In this document: in pieces, positions 1 through 9,900 of the stretch | Layout: every line of letters begins with the position of its first letter | How positions within the stretch are numbered: position 1 is the stretch's first letter | Source of the DNA: Clostridium sp. UBA4108 | Lineage (GTDB): Bacteria; Bacillota; Clostridia; Clostridiales; Clostridiaceae | DNA length: 18,828 nucleotides | Assembly: GCA_002381695.1 (NCBI GenBank) | Contig: DFXM01000013.1 | Location: forward strand, 44,572-63,399 | Reading direction: 5' to 3' | Made by a program: the position numbers and the translations under genes | Notes under the pieces: model-generated | What the model was told of the DNA's origin: nothing | Databases searched by the model: none | What the model saw: the letters and a program-made list of their open reading frames with translations, nothing else

Positions 1-106
1 AGTCTCTATTCAAGTAAAAAACCTATTTGTATTATGTAGTTTCATTATTGAAAAATATATATTTAAACACGTAAAAAATACTGGTTTAAACAAAGGAAGG
101 TATATT

Positions 107-277
107 ATGAATTACATCACATGGTTTAGAGGATTTGTAATGTTGCTTTCACTTATATATTTATTTTACTTAATAGGCGGAAATCTAATAAACCTAATTA
201 TATCTATTTCAGTAATACTATTAATTATAGATTACTTAAAAGAAAAAAATAGAAGAAAAAATAAATATAACTATTAA
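107..277 (+). CDS. Small membrane protein, 56 aa, function unknown
   Basis: The reading frame runs from ATG at 107 to TAA at 275-277. AAAGGAAGG lies six bases upstream, well placed as a ribosome binding site. The product has two hydrophobic stretches (about residues 9-24 and 27-43) joined by a short Gly-Gly-Asn turn. A Lys/Arg-rich tail (about residues 45-54) suggests a small hairpin membrane protein with a cytoplasmic C-terminus by the positive-inside rule. I do not recognise a family. The gene is followed at once by a U-tailed hairpin, which supports it being an independent transcript. Only the ribosome binding site, hydrophobic pattern and terminator support it. No convincing promoter was seen; a TTGAAA at 48-53 has no good partner. 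Confidence 0.6.
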   Translation: MNYITWFRGFVMLLSLIYLFYLIGGNLINLIISISVILLIIDYLKEKNRRKNKYNY

Positions 278-278
278 A

Positions 279-306
279 AACAAGCTAATTTCTAGCTTGT
301 TTTTTG
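279..306. terminator. Bidirectional terminator between the small membrane gene and prfC
   Basis: AACAAGCTA (279-287) pairs with TAGCTTGTT (293-301) around a five-base loop. The plus strand continues into a T run (300-305). The minus strand reads out of the stem into TTTTTAATAG. It can therefore end the plus-strand gene at 107-277 and the minus-strand prfC, whose stop codon is at 307-309. Confidence 0.8.
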
Positions 307-1905
307 TTAATTATCTTTACCTATATTTGAAAGCACTAAACTCTTGTTGTGTTCCAGTGCCCAACTGATTCCCCAATCACTTTGGAAGATCAGAAGATCT
401 CTATCTTTTAAATCTTTTACTATTTTGGTATCACTGGTTAAGCTTAACTCCTCAACTTTACCATCATATTTTTCAATCCATCTTATATTTCTAAATGATA
501 ACATATCCATCTTAATGTCTACATTATACTCATTTTTAAGTCTAAACTCTAAAACCTCAAATTGAAGTACTCCAACAACACCAACAATAATTTGCTCAGT
601 ACCTATATGAAGTTCTTTAAACACTTGAATTGCTCCCTCTTGAGCTATCTGAGTAATACCCTTTATGAATTGTTTTCTTTTCATAGTATCTACAGTTCTA
701 ACTCTTGCAAAATGTTCTGGTGCAAAGGTCGGTATTCCCTCAAATTTAAATTTTTTACTTGGAGAGCATATTGTATCCCCTATACTAAATATACCTGGGT
801 CAAATACCCCTATTATATCTCCTGCATAGGCTTCTTCTACTATTTCTCTATCTTGAGCTAAAAACTGTTGAGGTTGAGCAAGTCTAAGCTTATTTCCACC
901 TTGATAATGAAAAACTTCCATTCCTTTCTCAAACTTTCCTGAACAAATTCTCATAAATGCAATCCTATCTCTGTGAGCTTTGTTCATATTAGCTTGTATT
1001 TTAAATACAAAAGCTGAAAAGTTATCCTCAAAGACATCTATAATTCCATCATCATATTTTCTTCCCAATGGTGCAGTTGTAAGTTTTAAAAAGTGTTCTA
1101 AAAATGGCTCTACTCCAAAATTAGTTAAAGCACTTCCAAAAAATGCAGGTGTCAATTCCCCTTTTCTTACCTTCTCTGAATCAAAATCATCTCCTGCAAT
1201 ATCTAACAGCTCTATGTCCTCTAATAATTTCTCATATAGACTATCAGTTATAGCTTCTCTAACTGTGGCCTCATCATCTATGGAAATAATAGTATCTGAT
1301 ATCTCTGTTTGACCATGATCTCCAGCCTTGAATATATGAATTTCTCTAGCTCTTCTATCGTATACACCCTTAAAATGCATTCCAATTCCTATTGGCCAAT
1401 TCATTGGATAGGATTTGATACCTAGTTCATTCTCAATTTCCTCCATTAATTCAAAAGGATCTCTTGTCTCTCTATCCATTTTATTTACAAAGGTAAATAT
1501 AGGAATTTCTCTTAAGCTACATACATGAAATAGCTTTCTAGTCTGATCCTCTACCCCTTTTGCTCCATCAATAACCATTACAGCACTATCTGCTGCCATT
1601 AATGTTCTATAGGTATCTTCGCTAAAGTCTTGGTGTCCTGGGGTATCCAATATATTTATGCAATATCCTTCATAATTAAACTGCATCACTGAAGAGGTTA
1701 CAGATATTCCTCTCTTTTTTTCTATTTCCATCCAGTCTGAAACGGCATGCTTTGACGCTTTTCTTGCCTTAACCGAACCTGCTAACCTAATAGCTCCTCC
1801 GTATAAAAGCAATTTCTCTGTAAGTGTGGTTTTACCTGCATCTGGGTGAGAAATTATTGCAAAGGTTCTTCTCTTTTCAATCTCTTTTATGTAATCAACC
1901 ACCAT
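307..1905 (-). CDS. prfC: Peptide chain release factor 3 (RF3)
   Basis: RF3 is the translational GTPase that removes RF1 or RF2 from the ribosome after peptide release. The product is 532 residues, close to the usual size of about 530. GTPase motifs are in order: P-loop HPDAGKTT (about 20-27), switch I RGIS (65-68), DTPGH (87-91), NKMD (141-144) and GSAL (near 262). Domain II and the C-terminal RF3 domain follow. The loop after the P-loop (GAIRLAGSVKAR) and the IEKKRGIS segment are typical of RF3 rather than EF-G. The start is the ATG at 1905, because AAGGAG (1911-1916) lies five bases before it. A GTG two codons earlier (1911) overlaps that site and is too close to use. The gene appears to be monocistronic, with its own promoter and a terminator at 279-306. 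Confidence 0.95.
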   Translation of the reverse strand: MVVDYIKEIEKRRTFAIISHPDAGKTTLTEKLLLYGGAIRLAGSVKARKASKHAVSDWMEIEKKRGISVTSSVMQFNYEGYCINILDTPGHQDFSEDTYRTLMAADSAVMVIDGAKGVEDQTRKLFHVCSLREIPIFTFVNKMDRETRDPFELMEEIENELGIKSYPMNWPIGIGMHFKGVYDRRAREIHIFKAGDHGQTEISDTIISIDDEATVREAITDSLYEKLLEDIELLDIAGDDFDSEKVRKGELTPAFFGSALTNFGVEPFLEHFLKLTTAPLGRKYDDGIIDVFEDNFSAFVFKIQANMNKAHRDRIAFMRICSGKFEKGMEVFHYQGGNKLRLAQPQQFLAQDREIVEEAYAGDIIGVFDPGIFSIGDTICSPSKKFKFEGIPTFAPEHFARVRTVDTMKRKQFIKGITQIAQEGAIQVFKELHIGTEQIIVGVVGVLQFEVLEFRLKNEYNVDIKMDMLSFRNIRWIEKYDGKVEELSLTSDTKIVKDLKDRDLLIFQSDWGISWALEHNKSLVLSNIGKDN

Positions 1906-1940
1906 ATTCACTCCTTGTTATTATATAAATTACTATTGTA

Positions 1941-1967
1941 ATTATAGTATTTCTATGTTAAGCACAA
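1941..1967 (-). promoter_or_regulatory. Candidate sigma-A promoter of prfC
   Basis: On the minus strand, TTGTGC (1967-1962) is followed after 15 bases by a perfect TATAAT (1946-1941). Transcription would start near 1934, giving a leader of about 28 bases before the prfC ATG. The -10 box is perfect, but the spacing is short and the -35 box weak. Confidence 0.5.
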
Positions 1968-2032
1968 TTTATATAATAACATATAGATAATACTAAAACA
2001 AATAGAAAAATTGATTTTTATCATGTTTATTG

Positions 2033-2061
2033 TTGAAAAAATTCGTGTATATTGTTATAAT
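2033..2061 (+). promoter_or_regulatory. Strong sigma-A promoter reading into the prfC-trpS gap
   Basis: TTGAAA (2033-2038), a 17-base spacer and TATAAT (2056-2061), with a TG one base upstream of the -10 box (extended -10). This is close to consensus. It points away from prfC into a stretch with no protein gene on this strand before 3660. Confidence 0.65.
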
Positions 2062-2067
2062 GTATTA

Positions 2068-2212
2068 TTGTCTAGAAATTGCTATGGAAACTATAAAGAT
2101 GATATCTAAAATAGATATTTTAGCTTGAATAAAAATTATATTTATTTGAATATACAACGACCTTTATCTCAAAAAAACCTACGAGAAAATTTCCTTTCTC
2201 ATAGGTTTTTTT
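2068..2212 (+). ncRNA. Candidate small RNA of about 145 nt
   Basis: A near-consensus promoter (2033-2061) predicts a start near 2068. The first U-tailed terminator on this strand ends near 2212. No frame between them has a ribosome binding site. The only ATG frame (2083-2127, 14 codons) lacks one. Inside, CTAAAATA/TATTTTAG forms an 8-bp hairpin with a two-base loop (about 2106-2123). I see no match to an RNA family I can name. The terminator hairpin also serves trpS on the other strand, so it is not independent evidence for the RNA. This also accounts for the contents of the 1906-2227 gap. Confidence 0.4.
2171..2212. terminator. Bidirectional terminator of trpS and of the small RNA candidate
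   Basis: CCTACGAGAAA (2178-2188) pairs with TTTCTCATAGG (2195-2205). Flanking A7 (2171-2177) and T7 (2206-2212) runs give a U tail on either strand. Read on the minus strand, the one imperfect pair is an allowed U-G wobble; on the plus strand it is a C-A mismatch. The structure is therefore slightly better for trpS, whose stop codon is at 2228-2230. Confidence 0.85.
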
Positions 2213-2227
2213 ATTTTAAGCATTATA

Positions 2228-3235
2228 TTATAATTGAATAAGCCCAATTTTTCTCTGCATTTTTCTTAATGTTTTATTTGCTGCATAATTAGCTTTGTCA
2301 GCACCTTTTTTATATATTCCTTCTAAATAGTTTTTATCTGCTAATAAGGCCTTAACTTTTTCCTGAATAGGCGCTAACTCTTCTACTATTGCTTCTGCCA
2401 CATCTTCTTTAAACTTAGCATATCCTATACCTTCATAGTTCTTTTCTATATCCTGTGGCGAAATTCCCTTAATAGCACTTAAAATATTGATTAAATTTTT
2501 AATTCCTAGCTGTTCATCATTGTATTTAACGATGCCTATGCTATCTGTAACGGTTCTAGATACTTTTTTTCTTATAACTTCTGGTGGATCCATTATTAAA
2601 ATATACCCATTAGCATTTTCACTATCAGAATCTGATTTTGACATTTTTTTAGATGGGTTTTGAAGATCCATTATTTTAGCAGCGGCGGTTGGAACATATC
2701 CCTCTGGTATTGTAAATGTAGGACTGTATAACTTATTGAATCTTTCTCCAATATCTCTAGATAATTCTAGATGTTGCATTTGATCCTTACCTACTGGAAC
2801 TAAATCTGTTCCATATAATAGGATATCTGCTGCCATCAATACAGGATAGTTGAAAAGTCCTGCTGGTATACTTTCTCCACTATTCTTAGATTTATCTTTA
2901 TATTGAGTCATTCTGCTTAACTCTCCCATATAGGTAGAGCAATTTAAAAGCCATGCTCCTTCTGAATGTGCTGGTACGTGAGATTGTATAAATAATGTAT
3001 TCTTATCCACATCAATTCCTGATGCTATATAAATAGCCAATATATCTAATGTTCTCTTTCTCAATTGTGCTGGCACTTGCTTTACAGTTATAGCGTGAAG
3101 ATCCACTACACAGAAATAACATTCATAATCCTCTTGAAGTTTTACCCAATTCTTTATAGCTCCTAAATAATTTCCTAAAGTTAAATCTCCTGAAGGTTTT
3201 ATTCCACTAAAAATCACTTTTCTTTTTTCTTCCAT
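2228..3235 (-). CDS. trpS: Tryptophanyl-tRNA synthetase (TrpRS)
   Basis: This class I aminoacyl-tRNA synthetase charges tRNA-Trp in the cytoplasm. The product is 335 residues, normal for the bacterial enzyme. The N-terminus carries the TrpRS version of the HIGH motif (PSGDLTLGNY, with TLGN at 19-22). The KMSKS loop is intact at 197-201. Family blocks for Trp and ATP binding are present (VDLHAITV, AADILLYGTDLVPVGKDQ). The start is the ATG at 3235, because AGAGGAG (3244-3250) lies eight bases before it. An in-frame ATG at 3253 sits upstream of that site and would use no visible ribosome binding site. The T-box leader just upstream has a Trp specifier, which independently confirms the identity and indicates control by uncharged tRNA-Trp. 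A strong terminator follows at 2171-2212. Confidence 0.97.
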   Translation of the reverse strand: MEEKRKVIFSGIKPSGDLTLGNYLGAIKNWVKLQEDYECYFCVVDLHAITVKQVPAQLRKRTLDILAIYIASGIDVDKNTLFIQSHVPAHSEGAWLLNCSTYMGELSRMTQYKDKSKNSGESIPAGLFNYPVLMAADILLYGTDLVPVGKDQMQHLELSRDIGERFNKLYSPTFTIPEGYVPTAAAKIMDLQNPSKKMSKSDSDSENANGYILIMDPPEVIRKKVSRTVTDSIGIVKYNDEQLGIKNLINILSAIKGISPQDIEKNYEGIGYAKFKEDVAEAIVEELAPIQEKVKALLADKNYLEGIYKKGADKANYAANKTLRKMQRKIGLIQL

Positions 3236-3264
3236 AATTATTGCTCCTCTCATATAATGTTTAT

Positions 3265-3297
3265 AAAAATAAAACCCTATGGAAAAACTCCATAGGG
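3265..3297 (-). terminator. Regulated intrinsic terminator of the trpS T-box
   Basis: CCCTATGGA (3297-3289) and TCCATAGGG (3283-3275) form a perfect 9-bp stem with a five-base loop, followed by TTTTATTTTT. Its left arm overlaps the antiterminator, so uncharged tRNA-Trp binding should prevent it from forming. Confidence 0.92.
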
Positions 3298-3537
3298 CAT
3301 AAAATACGCGGTACCACCTATTTTAAGGCAATTAATAGCCTTATCTCTATAAGATACATAAAATATCTTCTCTCTATAACGTGAGAGGCACGATTAAGAC
3401 TACTAAATATAATTCATCTAATATCTCCACGACCCATTCAACCTAAACATAATTATGATAATTTCACCACATATCACTCTCTGAAAACTTGTTTTTAGAT
3501 TTACTTACTTCGCTTCAACGATTTTATTTAATATTTT
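3265..3537 (-). promoter_or_regulatory. T-box riboswitch (tRNA-Trp) controlling trpS
   Basis: The conserved T-box AGGTGGTACCGCG lies at 3319-3307. The antiterminator can be read directly: ATAGG (3321-3317) pairs with CCTAT (3296-3292), the seven-base bulge TGGTACC (3316-3310) presents TGGT to the tRNA acceptor end, and GCGTA (3309-3305) pairs with TATGC (3301-3297). The CCTAT arm is also the left arm of the competing terminator, so the two folds exclude each other. In stem I, an AGTA motif on the ascending side and GAA-TGG-G on the descending side give the specifier TGG (3436-3434), the Trp codon. This is a standard transcriptional T-box and explains most of the 3236-3659 gap. Confidence 0.95.
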
Positions 3538-3542
3538 ATGTC

Positions 3543-3571
3543 AGCATATCATATTTTTTTAAGCCAGTCAA
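3543..3571 (-). promoter_or_regulatory. Sigma-A promoter of the trpS T-box transcript
   Basis: On the minus strand, TTGACT (3571-3566), a 17-base spacer and TATGCT (3548-3543). The start would be near 3536, just before stem I of the T-box. Confidence 0.75.
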
Positions 3572-3659
3572 GTTTTTTTACATTTTATACCTAGTATTTA
3601 TTTAAGAGTTTAACGTACACTAACATCAGTACAATTTTCAAATTTAGGAGGGAATTTAT

Positions 3660-3911
3660 ATGGAGAAAAAACACAATGAAAATAAAACTACCTATGGTCC
3701 TAATGAGCGTGATTTTTTTGATGCTAGCTTAAAACCTGTAAAATCTTATTCCTTAGAGGATTCTGTACTTCTTCCAAATCATGTGGTGGATCCTGTAGTT
3801 GCTAATAATATATCTAACGTTGAATTTGATTACACCTACAATGGTGGCTCTGATCTACTAGATTTAAAAGACCAACCATTGACTTCGATAAATAAAAACA
3901 CCCCAAAATAA
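3660..3911 (+). CDS. Conserved-looking hypothetical protein, 83 aa
   Basis: I do not recognise this protein. The frame has a strong ribosome binding site (AGGAGGG, 3646-3652) seven bases before ATG at 3660, and a 14-bp terminator directly after the stop. It is therefore very likely a real single-gene unit. The product is hydrophilic and rich in Asn and Asp, with no cysteine, signal peptide or membrane segment. It has a charged Lys/Asn-rich start, a middle LPNHVVDPVV segment and a tail with YTYNGGSDLLDL. It looks mostly disordered. Small soluble proteins like this in clostridia can be spore-associated, but nothing in the sequence proves that. It lies between two minus-strand genes and has no obvious partner. 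A possible -10 box TACAAT (3630-3635) lacks a convincing -35. Confidence 0.75.
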   Translation: MEKKHNENKTTYGPNERDFFDASLKPVKSYSLEDSVLLPNHVVDPVVANNISNVEFDYTYNGGSDLLDLKDQPLTSINKNTPK

Positions 3912-3951
3912 TAGTATAGCCAGATATTTCTGGCTATACTATTTATTTTTT
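3911..3951 (+). terminator. Terminator of the 83-aa gene
   Basis: A perfect 14-bp stem: ATAGTATAGCCAGA (3911-3924) and TCTGGCTATACTAT (3929-3942), with a four-base loop. It is followed by TTATTTTTTTG. On the minus strand the tail is weaker (ATTATTTTGGGG), but the hairpin may also help end the glucan synthase transcript, whose stop is at 3985. Confidence 0.88.
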
Positions 3952-3984
3952 TGATTTTATTCTTAATATAATTAACTTAAATAT

Positions 3985-6900
3985 CTATGATTTAAATGTT
4001 ACCTCTATTACATACTCTCCACTTTCCATTATCGGTATCATATCTCCCTCCATAACTTCACCATTGAATAAAATTTTGTCACTTTCACCTCTATTGATAT
4101 TTATAGTATAATGAGCTTCATTTATATTATATTCAATAGTGTAATTCTCCCATTCAATAGGTACACATGGTTTTATAGTAAAGCCTTTTCCTTCAACTAA
4201 TTCCATGCCTAATATATATTGAAGTCCTATAGTATACATCCATCCGGAGCTTCCTGTATACCAACTCCATCCTCCTCTTCCTACATGAGGTGGCTCAGAG
4301 TAAACATCTGCTGACATTACATAGGGTTCTGTCTTAAAATTTTCTATTTTTTCTGTAGTATCCCCATGACTTATAGAATTTAACATAGAATAGAGTCTAT
4401 ACGCTTCGTTACTTCTCCCCATTTTCGCATAAGCTAGTATAACCCAAGTAGCTCCATGAGTATATTGACCACCATTTTCTCTCACCCCTGGAACATAGCT
4501 TTTAATATATCCTGGGTTAAGTTTACTTTTATTAAAAGGTGGAGTAAGAAGAAGTATTAATTGCTCCTTAGACTTTATTAAGTTCTTCTTCAAAGACTCC
4601 ATGGCTATTTCTGTTCTTTCATGGTCTCCACCGTCTGAAATTACAGACCAACATTGAGCCAACGCATCTATTTTACATTCACTATTATCTTTAGATCCTA
4701 GCGGAGTTCCATCGTCGAAATAAGCTCTTCTATACCATTCCCCATCCCAAGCATTAGCTTCTATATTATCTCTTATAAATTCTTTTACATGTTTATAGTT
4801 TTTGCTTCTATCAAAATCTTTCTTATAGTTACAAACCTCTATAAACCGATTTAATAAATCATACAAGAACCAACCTAGCCATACGCTTTCTCCTTTTCCC
4901 TTATTACCGACTTCACTCATTCCATCATTCCAGTCTCCACTTCCCATCAATGGTAAGTTATGAGTACCAAATTTTAAAGACCTTTCTATAGCTTTTATAC
5001 AATGCAAATAAAGCTCTTCTTCTAAACTTGATTTATCATAGATATTATATCTTTCATCTTCTCCTTCTTGCAGTTCCTCGCCGCTTAAATATCTTACCTT
5101 CTCATTTAGAATAGTATAATCTCCAGTTTCTTTCACATAAATACTCGTTACATAGGGTAGCCATAATAAATCATCGCTGAATCTAGTTCTTATTCCACTA
5201 TCTACTACAGGATGCCACCAATGCTCTACATCCCCTTCCTCAAACTGTCTAGATGCGGCATACAAAATATGCTCTCTTGTTATGGCTGGGTCTAAATATA
5301 TCAATGGAATTACATCTTGAAGTTGATCTCTAAATCCAAACGCCCCTCCACTTTGATAAAATCCAGTTCTAGAAAATAATCTACAGCTTATGGTTTGATA
5401 CATTAACCAGCCATTTAACATTAAATTAAAACTTTGATCCGGAGTAGTTACCTTAATCTTACCTAATAACTTATTCCACTGTTCAGTACAATTCTCAAAT
5501 TCTCTTTTAACGCACGATAAATCTTTATATCTATTAATAGATATGTCTATATCTTCTACCTGTTCTTTTGTTCCTAAAATTATTACTACTTCCTTTTCTT
5601 CAAAAGGCTCTAACACAATATGAACTTTATTACATAAACAAGGATCTAATCCTTCTCCCGCAAGATTATTTAAATCAATCTCATCCATCATTTCAGGCTT
5701 AGACAGGCTTCCTAACATACCTATAAAGCTACTTCTATCACCTGTAAAAGATTGACTTTCTCCTCCAAATGTTTTAAGAAATACTCTGCTGCCAGAAAAA
5801 TTTGAGCTATATGGGTTTCTAGCATATATATACCCTTGACCTTTATTTATATGAGTATAAACCTTTTTATAATTATGTTCTCTCATAGCTCCCATTGCTA
5901 ACTTTGCATAATAGGTAACGGATAAATTTCTTCTCCTACTCTCGTTATTCTTAAGTTTAACTATCAATACTTTTACTGTATCATCACTTGGCACAAAAGT
6001 TTTTAGTTCTCCAAGTATATTATCATAGTTACAATTAAACTTTGAATAACCAAAGCCATGTGTAATCATATATTCACCCTTGTGTCTTATAGGCTCAGGA
6101 GTTATAGTCCATACATCACTACTCTCTTCATCCTTAATATAAGTAACTTCACTTAAGGTATCCTCAATAAAATCATTGTTCCATGGCGTTATTTTAAATT
6201 CTCTACTATTTTTATACCAAGTATAACTACTTCCAACTTCACTTATATGAAATCCAAAGTCTTTATTACTTATTACATTTATCCAAGGTGCTGGTGTGCT
6301 AATATTATCCTTTAAAACAATAATATATTCTCCAATTTCATTAAATCCACCATACCCATTAAAAAATTTTAAGGTATTTATATCATATTGTAATGGTGAA
6401 TTCACTTTGCATACCCCATCCTCGATTTTTCCATGATTTCTGGTATCACAATAGACGTTTTCCATTAATAGAGCTACTTGATCCCATAAACTTCCTTTAT
6501 TACCATACAGCACTAGAGAACTTATTCCCTTAAGCAATTCAATATCTTCTTTGTTCATGGTAGCACTACTTTGAATAAATATTCCTCCAGGTCTATTTTC
6601 CATATCCTTAAAGCTACTGTTTAAAACAATCTGCTTTATCGAAGTTTGTAGTGGTTTCTCATAGCTTATTGGTTCACTAGCTATTATTACTAAATCTATT
6701 TTTAATCCATGGTGTCCTAAATATTCATTACAACATATAGTTTGCCTAACTATATCACTATGCTTTTCATCCTCTAAAATAACTAGTATTATTGGTAAAT
6801 CACCTGAAATTCCATATGCCCATAGAGAACTTTGGTTTTTATTTATTCGTTCTATTGCGCCCTCTCTATTTCTATAGCTAGAATTTAAATATATAATACT

Positions 6901-9900
6901 ACTTCCAACACTTTCATACAGCTCCATTTGAGGAGGTTTTATACCTCTATTTAAAAGCTTCTTTTTAGTTTCCCTTTGAAGATTATCTATAACCTCATCC
7001 AATATGTAATTGTTATCATATCTACTTGCTATAGTTAATATATGTTCCTTGGAGTTTCCAACTACCGTAATATAATTAAATATACATTTCTCACCTGGCT
7101 TTAAAGTTATGCTTCCTCTTAGTGAAATAATTGGGTCTAATACGTTTCCTACCGATTCACTGAGTTTTAAATTACTAGTGATAGATATAGGATTTTTCTT
7201 TGAGTTTCCTCTTCCAACAAAATTCAATCTAGCAGTTTCATATTCCAAATGATTAATTCCATCTTCTACCAATAGTCTCTGTAATACATATTTCTCCCTA
7301 TCTCTTTCACTTCTTGTTCTTCTTCTTGCTATTACACCATTTAACTCATTGATATATTCAGTAGTAACAAATAGATTTCCAAAGGCAGGATGTGCTAAAT
7401 CTCCGTCATATGTCTGTAATACAATTTCACAATAACTAGTCAGTTGAAGCTTTCTTTCTTCCTTGGAGTTGTTTTCTAAAGTTATTCTTCTTAATTCACA
7501 GTCATCCTTTGAAAGTACATATACAGATGTATTTATTGAAACCCCTCTCCAAGCTTTAATAAATTCTGCTTTATATGGATAAAATTTAACTTTATAACTA
7601 TCATCTGCATCCCTGCAGGGTTCAAATGTTGTGGACGTAAAGTCTTCTGTGGTTAAATCCTTAATGTAGAAGAACATTCCATTGTTTCTATTTACAATAT
7701 CTTCTCTCCATCTATATACAAATGTATCATCTATCTTTGAATATCCACTACCACAACTCTCTATCATTGTACTATATTTACCATTTGATAATAATTGAGT
7801 TTTAGGAAACTTAGTTATTGGTTTATTGTAATTTCTTATATATATCATTGTATTATCAGATTTTTCTTCGCAGTGTTTGTTATCTTCTGCTCTATCAAAA
7901 ACTACATTCTTACAATTTTTCTCTTGAAGTAATAATTCACAGCTCTTCATTATAGGTATATCATGAAATCTTCTTTGCAATATATCATGATTTATTACAT
8001 TGTCTATGGCTAATAGACTCATACCCAAATGATGTATCATAAAAGATTTTATAATTTTGTACTTTTCATTTTTTCTTCTCCCTTTAGTATAATCTAAAGC
8101 TTCATAAAATCCATATTTGCCTTCCATACCTAAAGAAATTAAAAGTTCTAAATTCTTTATACTATTAGGTATATTTTCCATAAGAGACATAACTGAAGAG
8201 TATGGAGAAACAACTAAGTCATCTTCTAATCCTCTTTTTAAACCTATTTTAGGTACTCCAAAAGCTTTATACTGATAATTTAAATCTAAATCAAAGGTAT
8301 AGTATCCACTTTCTGATATTCCAAAAGGAATGCCCTTATTCATGCAATATTCCATCTGATAATTTACTACAGAACTGTAAGTCTCACTCCATAGTGAGTT
8401 TTCAAAATTCTTCAAAATCAACCTAGGCATATAATACTCAAACATAGTTCCACTCCAAGAAGCTAATCCATTTCTATTTCCCATTTTAGTTAAAGCTCTG
8501 CTTAAAGTAAACCAGTGTTCCTTAGAAACTTCTCCTCTTGCAATAGCTATATAGCTTGTAATTCTAGCCTCTGAAGCCAATAGATCATAATAGTTATCAG
8601 TAAATATTTGATTTTCTATATCATATCCAATATAAAACAATCTTCTTTTAGAATTATATAGCATAGAGAAATTTGTATTATTAATAAGCTCATCAATTCT
8701 TTTCATTGTATCATTACATTTCTCTATAAATTCCCATATATTTTCTCTTCCTATAGATAAACTTATTATAATATCAGAAACTATATCTTTACCCTCTGCG
8801 CTTAAAACTTTTCCGATGCTATCACATATATTCTGTAAACTACATTTATTCTCTATGTTTAAGATATTATACTCTTCTAATTTGTTAAATTTTTCATTAT
8901 CTATTTTTATCCAAGGGAAAAAATATGTTATCTCTTCTATATAACTATTTATTTCATGCAATAGTTTGCTATTCCAATATCCTCTACATATATTACCCTC
9001 CATAATTTCCTTTAAATCTAATAGTATTTGATATATTTCTTCTATATTTTTATGGGATCTAATAATCTTTCTATAACTTTCCTTGTATCTTTCTTGTAAT
9101 GATTCATCTTTAACTTCTAACAATGCTAATTCTATAGTATCTTTTATTCCTTTTACTCTTCCATTGGCATAAGGTTTCTCTATAAAATCTTTTAACCCTT
9201 GTTGTATTACATATAAATAAGCAACTAAATTACCACTATCCACCGTAGAAATATATCTAGGAAAAAGTGGTTTTAAGGTTCCAATATCGTACCAATTATA
9301 AAAATGTCCTTTGTAACTCTCCAATTTTTCCATAGTATCTAAGGTTTTATTTATAGAACTTAGGGCTTCTATGATTCCTAAATATCCCATATCCACTCCA
9401 ACAATATTGCTCATTAGACCTAATCCTATATTAGTTGGAGATGTCCTCATAGCTATACCTCTATATGGTTCTTCCTGAAAATTATCAGGCCCTAAATAAT
9501 TAGTTTCTTCTCCAATAAAATCTTGAAAATACGCAAAAGTTTTTCTAGAAACTCTTCTTATTAAATTCCTTTGATGTTCTTCTAAATAAATCTTATGTTT
9601 ATTAGTTTTACTAATTCTATAAGCAATCCAAGGACTTATAAACCATAATAATCCACTTGGTAACATAACAAGAAAAGTATTCATACTATTTATAAATGCT
9701 ATAGACAGAATTATTAAACCTATTAAGCTTCCACTCCACATATACCTTATATAGCTCTCTATATCTTTTCCTGAAGTTCTCTCCGCCTCTTCCGCAGTTT
9801 GCCATTGTAATAAATTACATTTTGTCACTCCCATTCTCCAAAGAGTTCTAACTATGGCATCTATCATCAAATAAGCTTGAAATGGTAAGAAGGCATACAT

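Noticed and set aside
62..91. TTTAAAC/GTTTAAA inverted repeat near the left edge
   Set aside because: Seven A/T-rich bases that are nearly palindromic by themselves are expected by chance at this base composition.
344..1312. Several plus-strand frames inside prfC
   Set aside because: They are antisense to an intact, conserved prfC and have neither ribosome binding sites nor protein-like composition.
2083..2127. 14-codon ATG frame within the small RNA candidate
   Set aside because: No ribosome binding site, very short, and no hydrophobic or other peptide-like signal. A non-coding transcript fits better.
3236..3253. Six-codon N-terminal extension of trpS
   Set aside because: The ATG at 3253 lies upstream of the AGAGGAG site, which can only serve the ATG at 3235. 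Homologous TrpRS proteins begin near that point.
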